A DNA stretch of 64,000 nt from Micrococcaceae bacterium Sec5.8 (GCA_039636775.1 CP143429.1:2232001-2296000); one strand, 5' to 3'; positions 9,434-17,691 are shown, counted from the first letter of the stretch. Made by a program: numbers and translations. Notes: generated by a model from the sequence alone, not told the origin.

Positions 9434-9820
9434 ATGAGCTCCCACAACGCACTCTTGAAGCACGTAAGCATCGCCGCCGAGGACTCGTCCCTGGTGGCGA
9501 CGTTCGATATCGAGGGGAACATCCCGGGCCAGGGCGCCTACGTGGTGGGGCTGGTGGCAGCAACCCCTGACCATTCCCACCAGCGACGCATGGGAATCGA
9601 GTTCATGAACGGGGAGGCGGTGTCCTTCTACTGCTTCAGCCACGACGGGACGGAGGAGAACTTTGACCTCACAGGCGTGGAGCACTCCGGAAACACCATT
9701 ACCGGGCATTTTCCGCTCAGCACTGTCATGGGCCTGGCCAAGGGCCACCTCATGACCGCATTCAGCGACTGTGACGGCCGCGATTTCCAGGCAAACGTCC
9801 CGGTGAAGGAAGCTCTCTAG
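9434..9820 (+). CDS. Conserved hypothetical protein (128 aa)
   Basis: I do not recognise a family. The protein is soluble and acidic, without signal peptide or membrane segment. It has a beta-rich feel with alternating hydrophobics (LVATFDIEGNI, AYVVGLVAA, AVSFYCFSHDG) and ends in QANVPVKEAL. A plausible AGCAGG ribosome-binding site precedes the ATG. Its stop codon shares the bases CTAG with the stop of the convergent chorismate mutase gene, so the two mRNAs overlap at their 3' ends. Confidence 0.75.
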   Translation: MSSHNALLKHVSIAAEDSSLVATFDIEGNIPGQGAYVVGLVAATPDHSHQRRMGIEFMNGEAVSFYCFSHDGTEENFDLTGVEHSGNTITGHFPLSTVMGLAKGHLMTAFSDCDGRDFQANVPVKEAL

Positions 9821-10137
9821 GAACTTGCTTTGTACACTTCCAATTCAAGGGTGATGAAGGCATCGATCATGGCCCGGTAGGTCTTCTCCACGAGGTCGAC
9901 GTCGATGTCCTTCGTCTCCGCGGTGGAGCGGACATGCTCGATAACCCGCTCCACCCGGCCGGGGGCCCGAACCTCAGCACTGTCGGACTTGAGCGTTCCG
10001 GCGATCCTGATCAAGCGCTCGCGGCGGCCAATCAGGGACACAATCTGCTCGTCCACCTCGTCAACCGCCACACGCACGGCGGCGAGCTGCTCCCGGTCGG
10101 CCTTGGCAGCTTTATCGTCCTGGTCATTTGTGGGCAT
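9817..10137 (-). CDS. Chorismate mutase (AroQ/type II fold)
   Basis: About 106 aa, all helical, with the chorismate mutase II pattern: VDEVDEQIVSLIGRRERLIRIAG in helix 1, a later Arg-rich RVERVIEHVR, and a C-terminal YRAMIDAFITLE. It converts chorismate to prephenate for Phe/Tyr synthesis; Arg and Glu residues of the active site are present in the expected helices. No fused prephenate dehydratase or secretion signal is present, so it is a stand-alone cytosolic form. The ATG at 10137 is preferred, with an in-frame GTG and TTG (10155) as alternatives; none has a strong ribosome-binding site. Confidence 0.88.
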   Translation of the reverse strand: MPTNDQDDKAAKADREQLAAVRVAVDEVDEQIVSLIGRRERLIRIAGTLKSDSAEVRAPGRVERVIEHVRSTAETKDIDVDLVEKTYRAMIDAFITLELEVYKASS

Positions 10138-10252
10138 GTCCACGACAGTATCCAAAGACAGAGCTGCGAGTCGACTTATTTTCTTTGGATGTCTGCTGCA
10201 GCGTCGGGGCTTCTGCGGCGCGGTGCTTCGCAGGGACGAACGCAGTGCTCCG

Positions 10253-10999
10253 CTAGAAGAGGCTCCCTACCGGCCGGATCAGTTCCAGGGAATCATTTTT
10301 CACATTCCCGACGGCGGTGCCCACGGCGTCGATTCGCCAGCCCTCCGCGACGTCGTGGGCGCCGGCGCGGACCAGATCGACCAGACCGGCCGCGTCCTCG
10401 GCCTGGGGGTCCAGCCACGCCTGCAGGGTTTCCCGGTCCATCGGCAGCGGTACGCGGTCGTGCAGGGCGGTAAGCTCAGCCAGCATTCCGCCGGCGTAGC
10501 CCGCCGGCGGGGAGTCGGTGGTGATGATCGAGGTCGAGAGCAGCCAGCGCTCCGGGTCATCCCCGGTCCTGGAGGGGTCCTTCCACCATTCATAGAGCCC
10601 GGCGAAGGCAATCGGATGGCCGTCCTTCGGGTGCACATAGTAGGGCTGTTTGCCGCGGCCCTCGCCCTTCCATTCGTAGTACCCGTCAGCCGGAACGGCG
10701 CAGCGCCGGGCGCGGGTGGCTTTCCGGAACGCCGGCTTCTCCAGCAGGCTCTCGCTGCGCGCGTTGATCATTTTCGACCCGATCCTGGGGTCCTTGGCCC
10801 AGGAGGGCACGAGCCCCCAGCGCGCAACGTGCAGCTGCCGGACCGGTTCGCCGTCCACTAGGCGTTCGAGCAGAATCGGAACGTCCGCCGTCGGGGCTAC
10901 GTTCCACGACGGCGGAAGGGCCACCTCGTCCGCAACTCCGGCGTCGAACTCGGCCAGCAGGTCTCCGACGGCCCGGGCCATCACGTAGCGTCCACACAT
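10253..10999 (-). CDS. SOS response-associated peptidase family protein (SRAP; YedK/HMCES-like)
   Basis: A 248-aa SRAP protein that forms a thiazolidine DNA-protein crosslink with abasic sites in single-stranded DNA to protect them. The start is fixed by biology: Cys2 must become the N-terminus after Met removal, and the protein begins MCGRYV at 10999 although the frame continues upstream. The other active-site pieces are visible: Asn in WNVAPT, Glu in DGYYEW and His in LHDRVP. The name reflects its frequent linkage to SOS genes; dnaE2 lies 1.3 kb away but is not in the same operon. Confidence 0.95.
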   Translation of the reverse strand: MCGRYVMARAVGDLLAEFDAGVADEVALPPSWNVAPTADVPILLERLVDGEPVRQLHVARWGLVPSWAKDPRIGSKMINARSESLLEKPAFRKATRARRCAVPADGYYEWKGEGRGKQPYYVHPKDGHPIAFAGLYEWWKDPSRTGDDPERWLLSTSIITTDSPPAGYAGGMLAELTALHDRVPLPMDRETLQAWLDPQAEDAAGLVDLVRAGAHDVAEGWRIDAVGTAVGNVKNDSLELIRPVGSLF

Positions 11000-11134
11000 G
11001 GGACCAGCATGCCACCGTGCGACGCCGCCCGGGAATAGTGGACTGAGGGTTAAGGTTACTGAGAGTGGCGCCCGACTTACGTCGGCTACGGGCGCTGCCA
11101 CCCAGCGCCGTCAACCAGCTTTGAGGAGAACTTC

Positions 11135-11392
11135 GTGGACTTCACCCCCGAATCCGGCACCATCACCATGTTTTCGACCACGTGGTGCGGTTACTGCAAC
11201 CGCCTGAAGAAGCAATTGGACGCCCAGGGCATCGGCTACACCGAGATCAACATCGAAGAAGTCGAAGGCACCGCGGACCTCGTGGAAAAGCTCAACGGAG
11301 GCAACCGCACCGTCCCCACCGTGCTGTTCCCGGACGGCACCGCCGCCACGAACCCCTCTGTGGCCGACGTCAAGAGCCGCCTGGCGGCCTAA
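11135..11392 (+). CDS. Mycoredoxin (glutaredoxin-like)
   Basis: An 85-aa thioredoxin-fold protein with the redox motif CGYC at residues 18-21 and the cis-Pro segment TVPTVLF. The motif is that of mycoredoxin-1, which reduces mycothiol-mixed disulfides in actinobacteria. The start is a GTG at 11135 behind a GAGGAG site. A perfect hairpin terminator follows, so it is probably transcribed alone. The mycothiol-dependent formaldehyde dehydrogenase gene lies just downstream. Confidence 0.92.
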   Translation: MDFTPESGTITMFSTTWCGYCNRLKKQLDAQGIGYTEINIEEVEGTADLVEKLNGGNRTVPTVLFPDGTAATNPSVADVKSRLAA

Positions 11393-11428
11393 AGGCCGTC
11401 CCTTCCACCCAGATAAACCGGTAACAAC

Positions 11429-11457
11429 GACGGCGCGGCCTCCGAGGCCGCGCCGTC
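11429..11457 (+). terminator. Hairpin terminator after mycoredoxin
   Basis: A perfect 12-bp stem (11429-11440 with 11446-11457) closes a 5-base loop, 36 bases after the mycoredoxin stop. It has no U-tract, as is usual in high-GC actinobacteria. Confidence 0.75.
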
Positions 11458-11545
11458 TGCCGTTGCGCCACACTCGTTGCGCGGCCAAAGCCTTGCGACA
11501 ATGAGCTTGCGACTACACCCGCAGCACAAGCAGAGGAGCTATTCC

Positions 11546-12631
11546 ATGGTCCATAAAGTCAAAGGCGTCATCGCCCGCTCCAAGGGCGCCCCCGTCACTC
11601 TGGAGACCATCCTGGTCCCGGATCCCGGACCGGGCGAGGCCCTCGTCGACATCCTGACCTGCGGCGTTTGCCACACTGACCTGCATTACAAGCAGGGCGC
11701 CATCAACGACGACTTCCCGTTCCTGCTCGGCCACGAGGCCACCGGCGTCGTGGCCGCCGTGGGTCCCGACGTCACTGAGGTTGCCCCCGGCGACCGGGTG
11801 GTGCTCAACTGGCGCGCCGTCTGCGGCGAATGCCGGGCCTGCCGCCGCGGCGAGCCGCAGTATTGCTTCAACACCCACAACGCCACCCAGAAGATGACCC
11901 TGGAAGACGGCACTGAGCTCACCGCTGCGCTGGGTATCGGCGCGTTCGCCGAAAAGACCCTCGTCGCCGCCGGGCAGTGCACCAAGGTTGACCCCGAAGC
12001 CGACCCGGCCGCCATCGGGCTGCTCGGCTGCGGCGTCATGGCAGGAATCGGCGCGGCAATCAACACCGGAAACGTCCAGCGCGGGGATACCGTTGCCGTC
12101 ATCGGCTGCGGTGGTGTCGGCGTGGCCGCCGTTGCCGGTGCCGCGCTCGCCGGGGCCACCACCGTGATCGCCGTCGACATCGACCCCAAGAAGCTCGACC
12201 GTGCCAAAGAACTCGGCGCCACCCACACCGTGGATTCCTCCGGCATCGACCCCATCGAGGCGATCCGCGACCTGACCGGCGGTTTCGGCGCCGATGTGGT
12301 CATTGACGCCGTCGGACGTCCGGAGACCTACAAGCAGGCGTTCTACGCCCGCGACCTCGCCGGCACCGTGGTCCTCGTGGGCGTTCCCAGCCCCGAGATG
12401 ACCCTGGAACTGCCGCTGCTGGACATCTTTGGCCGCGGCGGTTCGCTGAAGTCCTCCTGGTACGGCGACTGCCTGCCCTCACGCGACTTCCCCATGCTGA
12501 TCGACCTGTACCAGCAGGGCAAGCTGAACCTGGATGCGTTCGTGACGGAACGGATCACCATCGACCAGATCGAGGAAGCGTTCGAGAAGATGCACTCCGG
12601 TTCGGTACTCCGCTCCGTGGTGGAACTGTGA
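11546..12631 (+). CDS. S-(hydroxymethyl)mycothiol dehydrogenase (zinc alcohol dehydrogenase family)
   Basis: A 361-aa zinc-dependent medium-chain dehydrogenase. Catalytic zinc ligands lie in [11 protein letters not shown] and GHEATG, the four structural-zinc cysteines in [15 protein letters not shown], and the NAD Rossmann motif in [10 protein letters not shown]. The sequence type and the coupled metallo-hydrolase gene match the mycothiol-dependent formaldehyde dehydrogenase, which oxidises S-hydroxymethyl-mycothiol to the formyl thioester. The ATG at 11546 has a GAGGAG site; the open frame upstream lacks support. The stop overlaps the GTG of the next gene, so the two are translationally coupled. 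Confidence 0.92.
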   Translation: MVHKVKGVIARSKGAPVTLETILVPDPGPGEALVDILTCGVCHTDLHYKQGAINDDFPFLLGHEATGVVAAVGPDVTEVAPGDRVVLNWRAVCGECRACRRGEPQYCFNTHNATQKMTLEDGTELTAALGIGAFAEKTLVAAGQCTKVDPEADPAAIGLLGCGVMAGIGAAINTGNVQRGDTVAVIGCGGVGVAAVAGAALAGATTVIAVDIDPKKLDRAKELGATHTVDSSGIDPIEAIRDLTGGFGADVVIDAVGRPETYKQAFYARDLAGTVVLVGVPSPEMTLELPLLDIFGRGGSLKSSWYGDCLPSRDFPMLIDLYQQGKLNLDAFVTERITIDQIEEAFEKMHSGSVLRSVVEL

Positions 12632-13275
12632 GCGCCGGCCCTGCCGGCGGGCTCCGGATCGACCGACTGGTCACCTCGGGCACCTTCTCGCTCGACGGCG
12701 GCACGTGGGACGTCGAGAACAACGTCTGGATCGTCGGCGACGATGCGGAGTGCATCGTGATCGACCCGGCGCACGACGCCGCCGCCGTCGAGACCGCCGT
12801 CTCGGGCCGAAAGGTCACCGCGATCCTGCTGACCCACGGCCACGATGACCACATTGCCGCCGTCGGCGGGTTCCGCGGCCGCGTCAACGCCCCGGTGTAC
12901 CTCAACCGGGCGGACTGGATGCTGTGGGAGGCCGTGTTCCCCGGAACCGAACCGGACCATGCAATCGGGGACGGAGACAGCTTCGACGTGGCCGGCGTGC
13001 GGCTCGTGGCTCTGCACACACCCGGCCATTCCCCCGGCTCCATGTGCTTCCTGCTGGAGAGCGAGGGCACCGTCTTTAGCGGCGACACCCTCTTCCAGGG
13101 CGGGCCGGGGGCCACCGGCAGGTCCTACAGCGACTTCCCCACCATCATCGGGTCCATCAAGGGCCGGCTGCTGACTCTGCCGGCGGACACCGTGGTGCGG
13201 ACCGGGCACGGGGATCCGACGACGGTAGGCGCCGAGGCGCCGCACCTCGAGGAATGGATCACCCGGGGCCACTAG
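12628..13275 (+). CDS. MBL-fold metallo-hydrolase, partner of mycothiol formaldehyde dehydrogenase
   Basis: A 215-aa metallo-beta-lactamase-fold hydrolase with the metal motif THGHDDH, followed by HTPGHSPGS, the bridging Asp in FSGDTLF and a final His in RTGHGDPT. Its GTG start overlaps the dehydrogenase stop by 4 bases. In this conserved pair the hydrolase is thought to split S-formyl-mycothiol to formate and mycothiol, completing formaldehyde detoxification; that specific reaction is inferred from the gene pairing. Confidence 0.9.
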   Translation: MSAGPAGGLRIDRLVTSGTFSLDGGTWDVENNVWIVGDDAECIVIDPAHDAAAVETAVSGRKVTAILLTHGHDDHIAAVGGFRGRVNAPVYLNRADWMLWEAVFPGTEPDHAIGDGDSFDVAGVRLVALHTPGHSPGSMCFLLESEGTVFSGDTLFQGGPGATGRSYSDFPTIIGSIKGRLLTLPADTVVRTGHGDPTTVGAEAPHLEEWITRGH

Positions 13276-13285
13276 GCCTCTGGAC

Positions 13286-13327
13286 GCAGCAGGGGCCGTG
13301 TTGAGCGACGACAACGGCCCCTGCTGC
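13286..13327. terminator. Terminator between the convergent MBL and lipoate-ligase-like genes
   Basis: A perfect 14-bp inverted repeat (13286-13299 and 13314-13327) with a 14-base loop begins 11 bases after the MBL stop, and probably works in both directions. Confidence 0.75.
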
Positions 13328-13365
13328 CAGGCCCGTTGCGTGCCGCGGTGAAGCGCGGGACGGGA

Positions 13366-14115
13366 TCAGCGCAGCAGTGCGCTGAACTCTCCCTCGTCCA
13401 GGGCCGCGTAACGGGCGTACGAATCGACCACGGCGGCCTCGATGGCGTCGACATCCAGATGCGGAACGAGGTCATTGACGGCGCCCGCTGTGGCCGGATC
13501 CCAGTCCAGTCCGAGGGCTGAGTAACTGGCCTCCAGCACCGCACGGATCGGGGCGGAGTTCTCCACCACGATGACTGAGCTGAACAGCCAGCCGCCGGCC
13601 ACCACCCGCTGGGCAGTGCCGATGAGTTTGAGCTGGTGCTGCGGGAACTGCGGATCCTGTCCGTGGACGCTGAATTCGCCCGGGCAGTACTCGCCGGGGA
13701 TCTCCCCCACCGCGGCGTCGACGCCGGCGCTCCGCAGCGCGGAGGCCAGCAGTTCCCCGAAGAACGAAAAGCGCCCCTTGGCCCCGGCGATCGCATCTGC
13801 CGCCGGCTCCAAATGATCAATCACCAGCGTCCCCTGATGGTAGGCAGCGGCGCGTCCCCCGGCTTTCCGGATCAGCGGCTCGAAGCCCAGCTCACGGCAG
13901 GCCTGCGCCGCGGCGTCGAAGCCGGGCAGGTGCGTATCCCGCTGCCCGAACGCCACGGTGGGCGCCGGCCGGTACAGGCGGAGCATGGGGCCCGCCGCGC
14001 CGGTCTTGACCCGGCCCAGCAGCTCCAGGGCGAGGTCCAGGTCGGCGGCTGCGCCAAGGGAGTGTTCCTGCCGGAAAATCGTCAGCGCCCGCGCTGCACC
14101 TGAGGCCTCCGGCAT
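13366..14115 (-). CDS. Lipoate-protein ligase A-like / biotin-lipoate transferase fold protein
   Basis: A protein of about 249 aa with a LplA/LipM-type fold. Landmarks are RLYRPAPTVAFGQRD (the family's R-x-W-x3-P-x3-G-x-x-Q position), RKAGGRAAAYHQGTLVID (compare R-R-x-S-G-G-G-x-V-x-H) and a lysine in HQLKLIGTAQRV that would contact the lipoyl-adenylate. It probably transfers or ligates a lipoyl or octanoyl group; substrate unknown. The ATG at 14115 is used because the frame further upstream runs into the divergent DUF2177 gene, whose start is only 16 bases away. Confidence 0.8.
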   Translation of the reverse strand: MPEASGAARALTIFRQEHSLGAAADLDLALELLGRVKTGAAGPMLRLYRPAPTVAFGQRDTHLPGFDAAAQACRELGFEPLIRKAGGRAAAYHQGTLVIDHLEPAADAIAGAKGRFSFFGELLASALRSAGVDAAVGEIPGEYCPGEFSVHGQDPQFPQHQLKLIGTAQRVVAGGWLFSSVIVVENSAPIRAVLEASYSALGLDWDPATAGAVNDLVPHLDVDAIEAAVVDSYARYAALDEGEFSALLR

Positions 14116-14131
14116 CTTGTTATGCTCCCTT

Positions 14132-14515
14132 ATGCTCATTTTGCAGTTCCTCGTCGTAGCCGCCGCGTTCGCCCTCATCGATTCCGTCTGGCTCAAGTCG
14201 ATGAGCAAGTTCTACCGGGGCCATCTGGGGCACCTCATGGCGGACAAACCCCATCTAGGGTACGCCGTTGTCTTCTACGTCCTGTACATCGCAGGGATCG
14301 TTTTCTTCGCACTTCAGCCCGCGCTCGACGGCGGCAGTTGGCTCTCGGCGCTGGGTTACGGTGCCGCACTGGGAACCTTCGCCTACGCCACCTATGACCT
14401 CACCAACGCCGCGACCCTGAAGAACTGGCCGCTCGTCATCGTGGTGGCTGACATTGCCTGGGGCGCCGTCCTGACCGGTCTGGCGACGGTGGTTGGCTGG
14501 CTGTTCTTCCACTGA
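14132..14515 (+). CDS. DUF2177 family membrane protein
   Basis: A 127-aa protein with four predicted membrane helices: residues about 1-18, 45-65, 70-90 and 105-127. The SVWLKSMSKFYRGHLGHLM segment after the first helix and the later YDLTNAATLKNW are typical of DUF2177. Function unknown. The ATG at 14132 lies 16 bases from the divergent start of the ligase-like gene, so its promoter must overlap that gene's coding region or the message is nearly leaderless. Confidence 0.88.
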   Translation: MLILQFLVVAAAFALIDSVWLKSMSKFYRGHLGHLMADKPHLGYAVVFYVLYIAGIVFFALQPALDGGSWLSALGYGAALGTFAYATYDLTNAATLKNWPLVIVVADIAWGAVLTGLATVVGWLFFH

Positions 14516-14571
14516 GGCTGTTCCTTGCCCAGGCAGCAGGCCCCGCCCCTCGCGTCTGCCGGACCGGCCGG

Positions 14572-14599
14572 CCTGCGGAAGTCCTAGGACTTCCGCAGG
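14572..14599. terminator. 28-bp perfect palindrome over the thioesterase stop codon
   Basis: Bases 14572-14585 are exactly the reverse complement of 14586-14599, with no spacer, and the stop codon of the minus-strand thioesterase gene lies at the centre (14584-14586). Because the DUF2177 gene converges from the other side, this is most likely a shared bidirectional terminator that has invaded coding sequence. Confidence 0.65.
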
Positions 14600-15387
14600 G
14601 TCAGGATCTGCTCGGCGCGGCCAAAGGGACCCTGAAGGTCATGGAGCACCGTGGAGGTCAGGCCGATGCCGTCCGTGCCGAACGTGACCTCGTTGTCCAG
14701 TCCCAGCCACTCACCTTCAGGCCGCCGGTACATATGGATCTGCAGGTCCAGGTTGGGGAAGGCGTAGCTGCCCTTGCCCGGGGGAACGCGGGCAGCAATC
14801 CCGTTGGCAGTATCCACCAGGCCGATCAGCCGGGCGAGGTCGCTGCTGTCCTTTTTGTCGGTGAGCGGGTGTTGGGTGCGGAGCCAGACGGTACCTGATC
14901 CGGCCCGGTGCCCGTCGGCAATCCGCATCTGCAGCGATGCGATGTAGCCGCCCGGCCAGACGGTGGCGGCATCGTACGGTGCGCAGTCCTCCGGCGCGGG
15001 GATCCTGGCATCTTCGAAGGCCGCGATCGCCGAGGTGTCGGACGTGATCATCCGCCAGGCAGTGGCGCGGATCGCGGTACGGCCGCCGGCGGTCAGCTCG
15101 GCCTGCAGCAGTTCAATGGTCCGGCCTGGCCGAAGCGTGGTGGTCACCACCTCGAACTCACCGCCGGGAATCAGGCCAAGGATTTCATAGCTCAGCCGGG
15201 CCATCCGCATGTCCTCGCGCGGCTCGTGCCGGTCCAGGCAATCGGCCATGATGCCGGAGGCGGGAGCCATGTGCTGTTCGTGCACATTCCAGGCCCCCTG
15301 GGCGTGGATGGTGGAGCGGTACCGCCCGCCACCCAGGGCCTCGTAGTAGAAATCGCCCTCGGCAAGCACCGGTAGTTCAACAGACAA
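14584..15387 (-). CDS. Acyl-CoA thioesterase-like (double hotdog) protein
   Basis: About 267 aa with the two-hotdog layout of TesB-like thioesterase-family proteins: an N-terminal half around AWNVHEQHMAPASGIMADCL and RMARLSYEILGLIPGGEFEV, and a C-terminal half with PNLDLQIHMYRRPEGEWLGLD. Probably hydrolyses acyl-CoA; chain preference unknown. The start is taken as TTG at 15387 with AAAGG upstream, which gives an N-terminus SVELPVLAEGDFYYEALG; an ATG at 15426 is the alternative. The last codons lie inside a perfect palindrome. Confidence 0.82.
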   Translation of the reverse strand: MSVELPVLAEGDFYYEALGGGRYRSTIHAQGAWNVHEQHMAPASGIMADCLDRHEPREDMRMARLSYEILGLIPGGEFEVVTTTLRPGRTIELLQAELTAGGRTAIRATAWRMITSDTSAIAAFEDARIPAPEDCAPYDAATVWPGGYIASLQMRIADGHRAGSGTVWLRTQHPLTDKKDSSDLARLIGLVDTANGIAARVPPGKGSYAFPNLDLQIHMYRRPEGEWLGLDNEVTFGTDGIGLTSTVLHDLQGPFGRAEQILTLRKS

Positions 15388-15524
15388 GGTGGAACCTTTC
15401 GTGTGGCTGGTAATCCCAGAACACACTATCGCCTGTCTGCCGGTGCCGTGGCGCGCGCAGAGCGCCGGGCGCTGGAGGTCTCAATGTACCAGCGCGCGTG
15501 TCACTAACCTCCCGGTCAGGACAT

Positions 15525-15809
15525 CTAGGCTTCTACGCGCACACCCCGCCAGAAGGCCACATGGTCTTTGACCTGCCGGGCGCCGGGCTTCGGGTCCCCG
15601 TAGTACCACGCGGCATCCTGGTTCTTCTGGCCGTCGACCACCAGGCTGTAATAGCTGGCCGTGCCTTTCCAGGGGCAAACGGTGCTGTAGTTGCTGTCTT
15701 CCAGGTATTCGGACTTCACGGCGGTCAGCGGGAAGTAGTGGTTTCCCTCCACCATGACCGTGTTGTCACTCTCTGCGATGACCGCGTCGTTCCAGATCGC
15801 CTTTGCCAT
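15525..15809 (-). CDS. DUF427 domain protein
   Basis: A 94-aa protein with the DUF427 pattern: MAKAIWNDAVIAESDNT, then EGNHYFP, a Cys in TVCPWKGTASYYSL, and AAWYYGDPKP near the end. These small beta-rich proteins are common in actinobacteria and have no settled function. The ATG at 15809 sits behind a GGAGAC site; the longer upstream frame has no ribosome-binding site. Confidence 0.93.
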   Translation of the reverse strand: MAKAIWNDAVIAESDNTVMVEGNHYFPLTAVKSEYLEDSNYSTVCPWKGTASYYSLVVDGQKNQDAAWYYGDPKPGARQVKDHVAFWRGVRVEA

Positions 15810-16007
15810 GATGGGGTCTCCTGCTCGTAGCCGTGAACTGCTCTGACCGGGACGTTCCACTGTCCGCCCGACACTCGCTCAACGACCGGCGCTACGGATT
15901 GATTCCGTCCGCACGCAGGATCGTTCCACCGAAAATCTGCCCCGGTCCGCTGGACTGGGTAGACTCGAAAGGAGATTTCCGGAACTATCCACCGAAGAGG
16001 TGCTCCC

Positions 16008-16715
16008 CTGATTCGAGTCATCAGCTACAACCTGCGTAAGCACCATGCGATCGGTGAGCTGGTTGATCTGGCCCGCACTTTTGAGATCGATGCCCTGTGC
16101 CTCCAGGAATGCGATACCAACGACCTCCCGGACACCATCGGTGACCTGCACTTGGCGGACTCCACCAAGGGCAACCGGCTGGGCCTGGCAATTTATTACC
16201 GCAGGGACCGGTTCAAGGCCTACGAAACCAAAGCTTTTGCCCTCAAGAAGTCGCTGCATGACCGCGTCCTGTCGCCCGCCCACGAACGGCTCATCGGCAC
16301 CCGGATGGTCGACAACGAAACGGACCACGACCTCGTCCTCGCCTCTTTCCACGCGGCTCCCCTCACGGCGTCGAACTCGCTGCGCCGGAACCAGATCCAC
16401 GCGGCGCACGCGGAATTGCTCAGCATGGGCGGCGGCCTCATGTCGCTGATGGTGGGGGACTTTAATTACCCGTTCTTCACGAAGTACCTCACAGAGGAAA
16501 TGAAGGGCGCCGGCTACGACCTGACCCTCAGCGACCGCCGCACTTATACGCGCTACAAGGTCTTTAAGGGCCACTTTGATTTCGCCACTTCACAGGGCCT
16601 TAACATCGAAAGCGTGGAAACACTCCCCCACGGGGCCTCCGACCATCTCCCCATCCTCATCTCGGCGGAGTACGGCCAGGACGCCCCCGACAGTGCCGCG
16701 TCACCAGCGGCATAG
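16008..16715 (+). CDS. Endonuclease/exonuclease/phosphatase family protein with a probable CTG start
   Basis: EEP-family hydrolase, about 235 aa. Active-site pieces occur in order: Asn in ISYNLRKH (residue about 8), Glu in LCLQECD, Asp/Asn in VGDFNYP and the terminal SDHLP. The frame opens after a stop at 15960 and contains no ATG, GTG or TTG before codon 49, yet the first catalytic residues lie upstream of that. A CTG at 16008, with GAAGAGG seven bases before it, is therefore the best start. Substrate unknown; it could cleave DNA, phosphoinositides or another phosphodiester. Confidence 0.87.
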   Translation: MIRVISYNLRKHHAIGELVDLARTFEIDALCLQECDTNDLPDTIGDLHLADSTKGNRLGLAIYYRRDRFKAYETKAFALKKSLHDRVLSPAHERLIGTRMVDNETDHDLVLASFHAAPLTASNSLRRNQIHAAHAELLSMGGGLMSLMVGDFNYPFFTKYLTEEMKGAGYDLTLSDRRTYTRYKVFKGHFDFATSQGLNIESVETLPHGASDHLPILISAEYGQDAPDSAASPAA

Positions 16716-16831
16716 TCCGGGATTACCGACCCGGACCGACGCAGCGCGGGCTGTCCTCGCGCCGGGGCATCCGCCCGGGAAAGCCACGGCATGAACCTCT
16801 GGGTCCGACGCCTGACCGGTCCGGCCACCCC

Positions 16832-17170
16832 ATGAACATCGCAAAGTCGGTATTGCTTTTTCTCCTGGCCGCCGCGGCCGAAATCGGCGGTGCCTGGCTG
16901 GTGTGGCAGGCGATCCGCGAGGGCCGCGAGTGGTGGTGGGCCGGTCTGGGCGTCGTCGCGCTGGGGATCTACGGGTTCATTGCAACCCTGCAGCCCGACG
17001 CCAACTTCGGGCGGATTCTCGCAGCCTACGGCGGAGTCTTCGTTGCGGGGTCCCTGGCCTGGGGCATGGTCTTTGACGGATTCCGCCCGGACCGCTGGGA
17101 CGTGGTTGGCTCCATCATTTGCCTTGTTGGCGTTTCCATCATCATGTTCGCCCCCCGCACTGCCGGCTAA
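16832..17170 (+). CDS. YnfA/UPF0060 family membrane protein
   Basis: A 112-aa protein with four membrane helices and the family landmarks [18 protein letters not shown] in helix 1 and [15 protein letters not shown] in helix 3, followed by [15 protein letters not shown]. It resembles small multidrug resistance transporters; family function is not established. Its stop codon lies in the first copy of a 17-bp tandem repeat. Confidence 0.93.
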   Translation: MNIAKSVLLFLLAAAAEIGGAWLVWQAIREGREWWWAGLGVVALGIYGFIATLQPDANFGRILAAYGGVFVAGSLAWGMVFDGFRPDRWDVVGSIICLVGVSIIMFAPRTAG

Positions 17171-17206
17171 AGCGCACTGCCGGCTAAAGCGCACTGCCGG
17201 CTAAAG
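17156..17206. repeat. 17-bp tandem repeat over the YnfA stop codon
   Basis: The unit TGCCGGCTAAAGCGCAC (17161-17177) is repeated exactly at 17178-17194 and again for 12 bases at 17195-17206. The repeat contains the last codons and the stop, so the gene end is present three times. Confidence 0.85.
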
Positions 17207-17242
17207 GGGGGACGGGCCGGGGTGCAGCCGATCTCCGGCATC

Positions 17243-17278
17243 GGCGGGGTCGCCTGACGTCAGGAAGGCGCCCCCGCC
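17243..17278. terminator. Hairpin between convergent YnfA and DoxX-like genes
   Basis: GGCGGGG at 17243-17249 pairs with CCCCGCC at 17272-17278; a 12-bp palindrome (17253-17264) lies in the loop and overlaps the end of the minus-strand gene. Likely bidirectional terminator. Confidence 0.5.
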
Positions 17279-17691
17279 GAACGTTTGACGGCACCCTTCC
17301 GGTCCAGGATGAGTGCGCCGGCGATGCCCAGCATCCAGACATCCTTGGCCAGGACCGTGCCTTGCTGGCTGGGCCGGATTCCGTCCGCCAAGGTCATTCC
17401 CGGTGTCTTCAAATATATGGTGAACAGCGACCCCGAGAAGACCGCGAGCCCTGCCCCGGCGAGGCGGCTGGGGACGAACGGCGCAAGAAGAGCGGCCCCC
17501 AGGGACAGTTCGGCATAGCTGAGCATCTTTCCAAACAGCTCCGGTTTCATGCGGCTGGCTGATGGATAAACCCTTGCCGCCATGGCTTGCAAACCGGCAG
17601 CACCCTCTGCGTCCAGGCGGCGCTTGTTCAGACCTGAATTCACAATGAACGCCCCGGTGGTCAAGCGCAGGGGGAGGTGACTGAGTCTCAT
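17260..17691 (-). CDS. DoxX-like small membrane protein
   Basis: About 143 aa with three or four predicted membrane segments: LRLTTGAFIVNSGLNK near the N-terminus, SLGAALLAPF, AGLAVFSGSLFTIYL, and DVWMLGIAGALIL near the C-terminus. Shape and the first helix suggest the DoxX superfamily, but the match is not strong. The ATG at 17691 with AAAGGG six bases upstream is preferred to an upstream TTG. Role unknown. Confidence 0.7.
   Translation of the reverse strand: MRLSHLPLRLTTGAFIVNSGLNKRRLDAEGAAGLQAMAARVYPSASRMKPELFGKMLSYAELSLGAALLAPFVPSRLAGAGLAVFSGSLFTIYLKTPGMTLADGIRPSQQGTVLAKDVWMLGIAGALILDRKGAVKRSAGAPS

Noticed and set aside
12343..13314. A long minus-strand frame (323 codons) opposite the formaldehyde dehydrogenase and MBL genes
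   Set aside because: Both plus-strand genes have full active-site motifs; the antisense frame has none.
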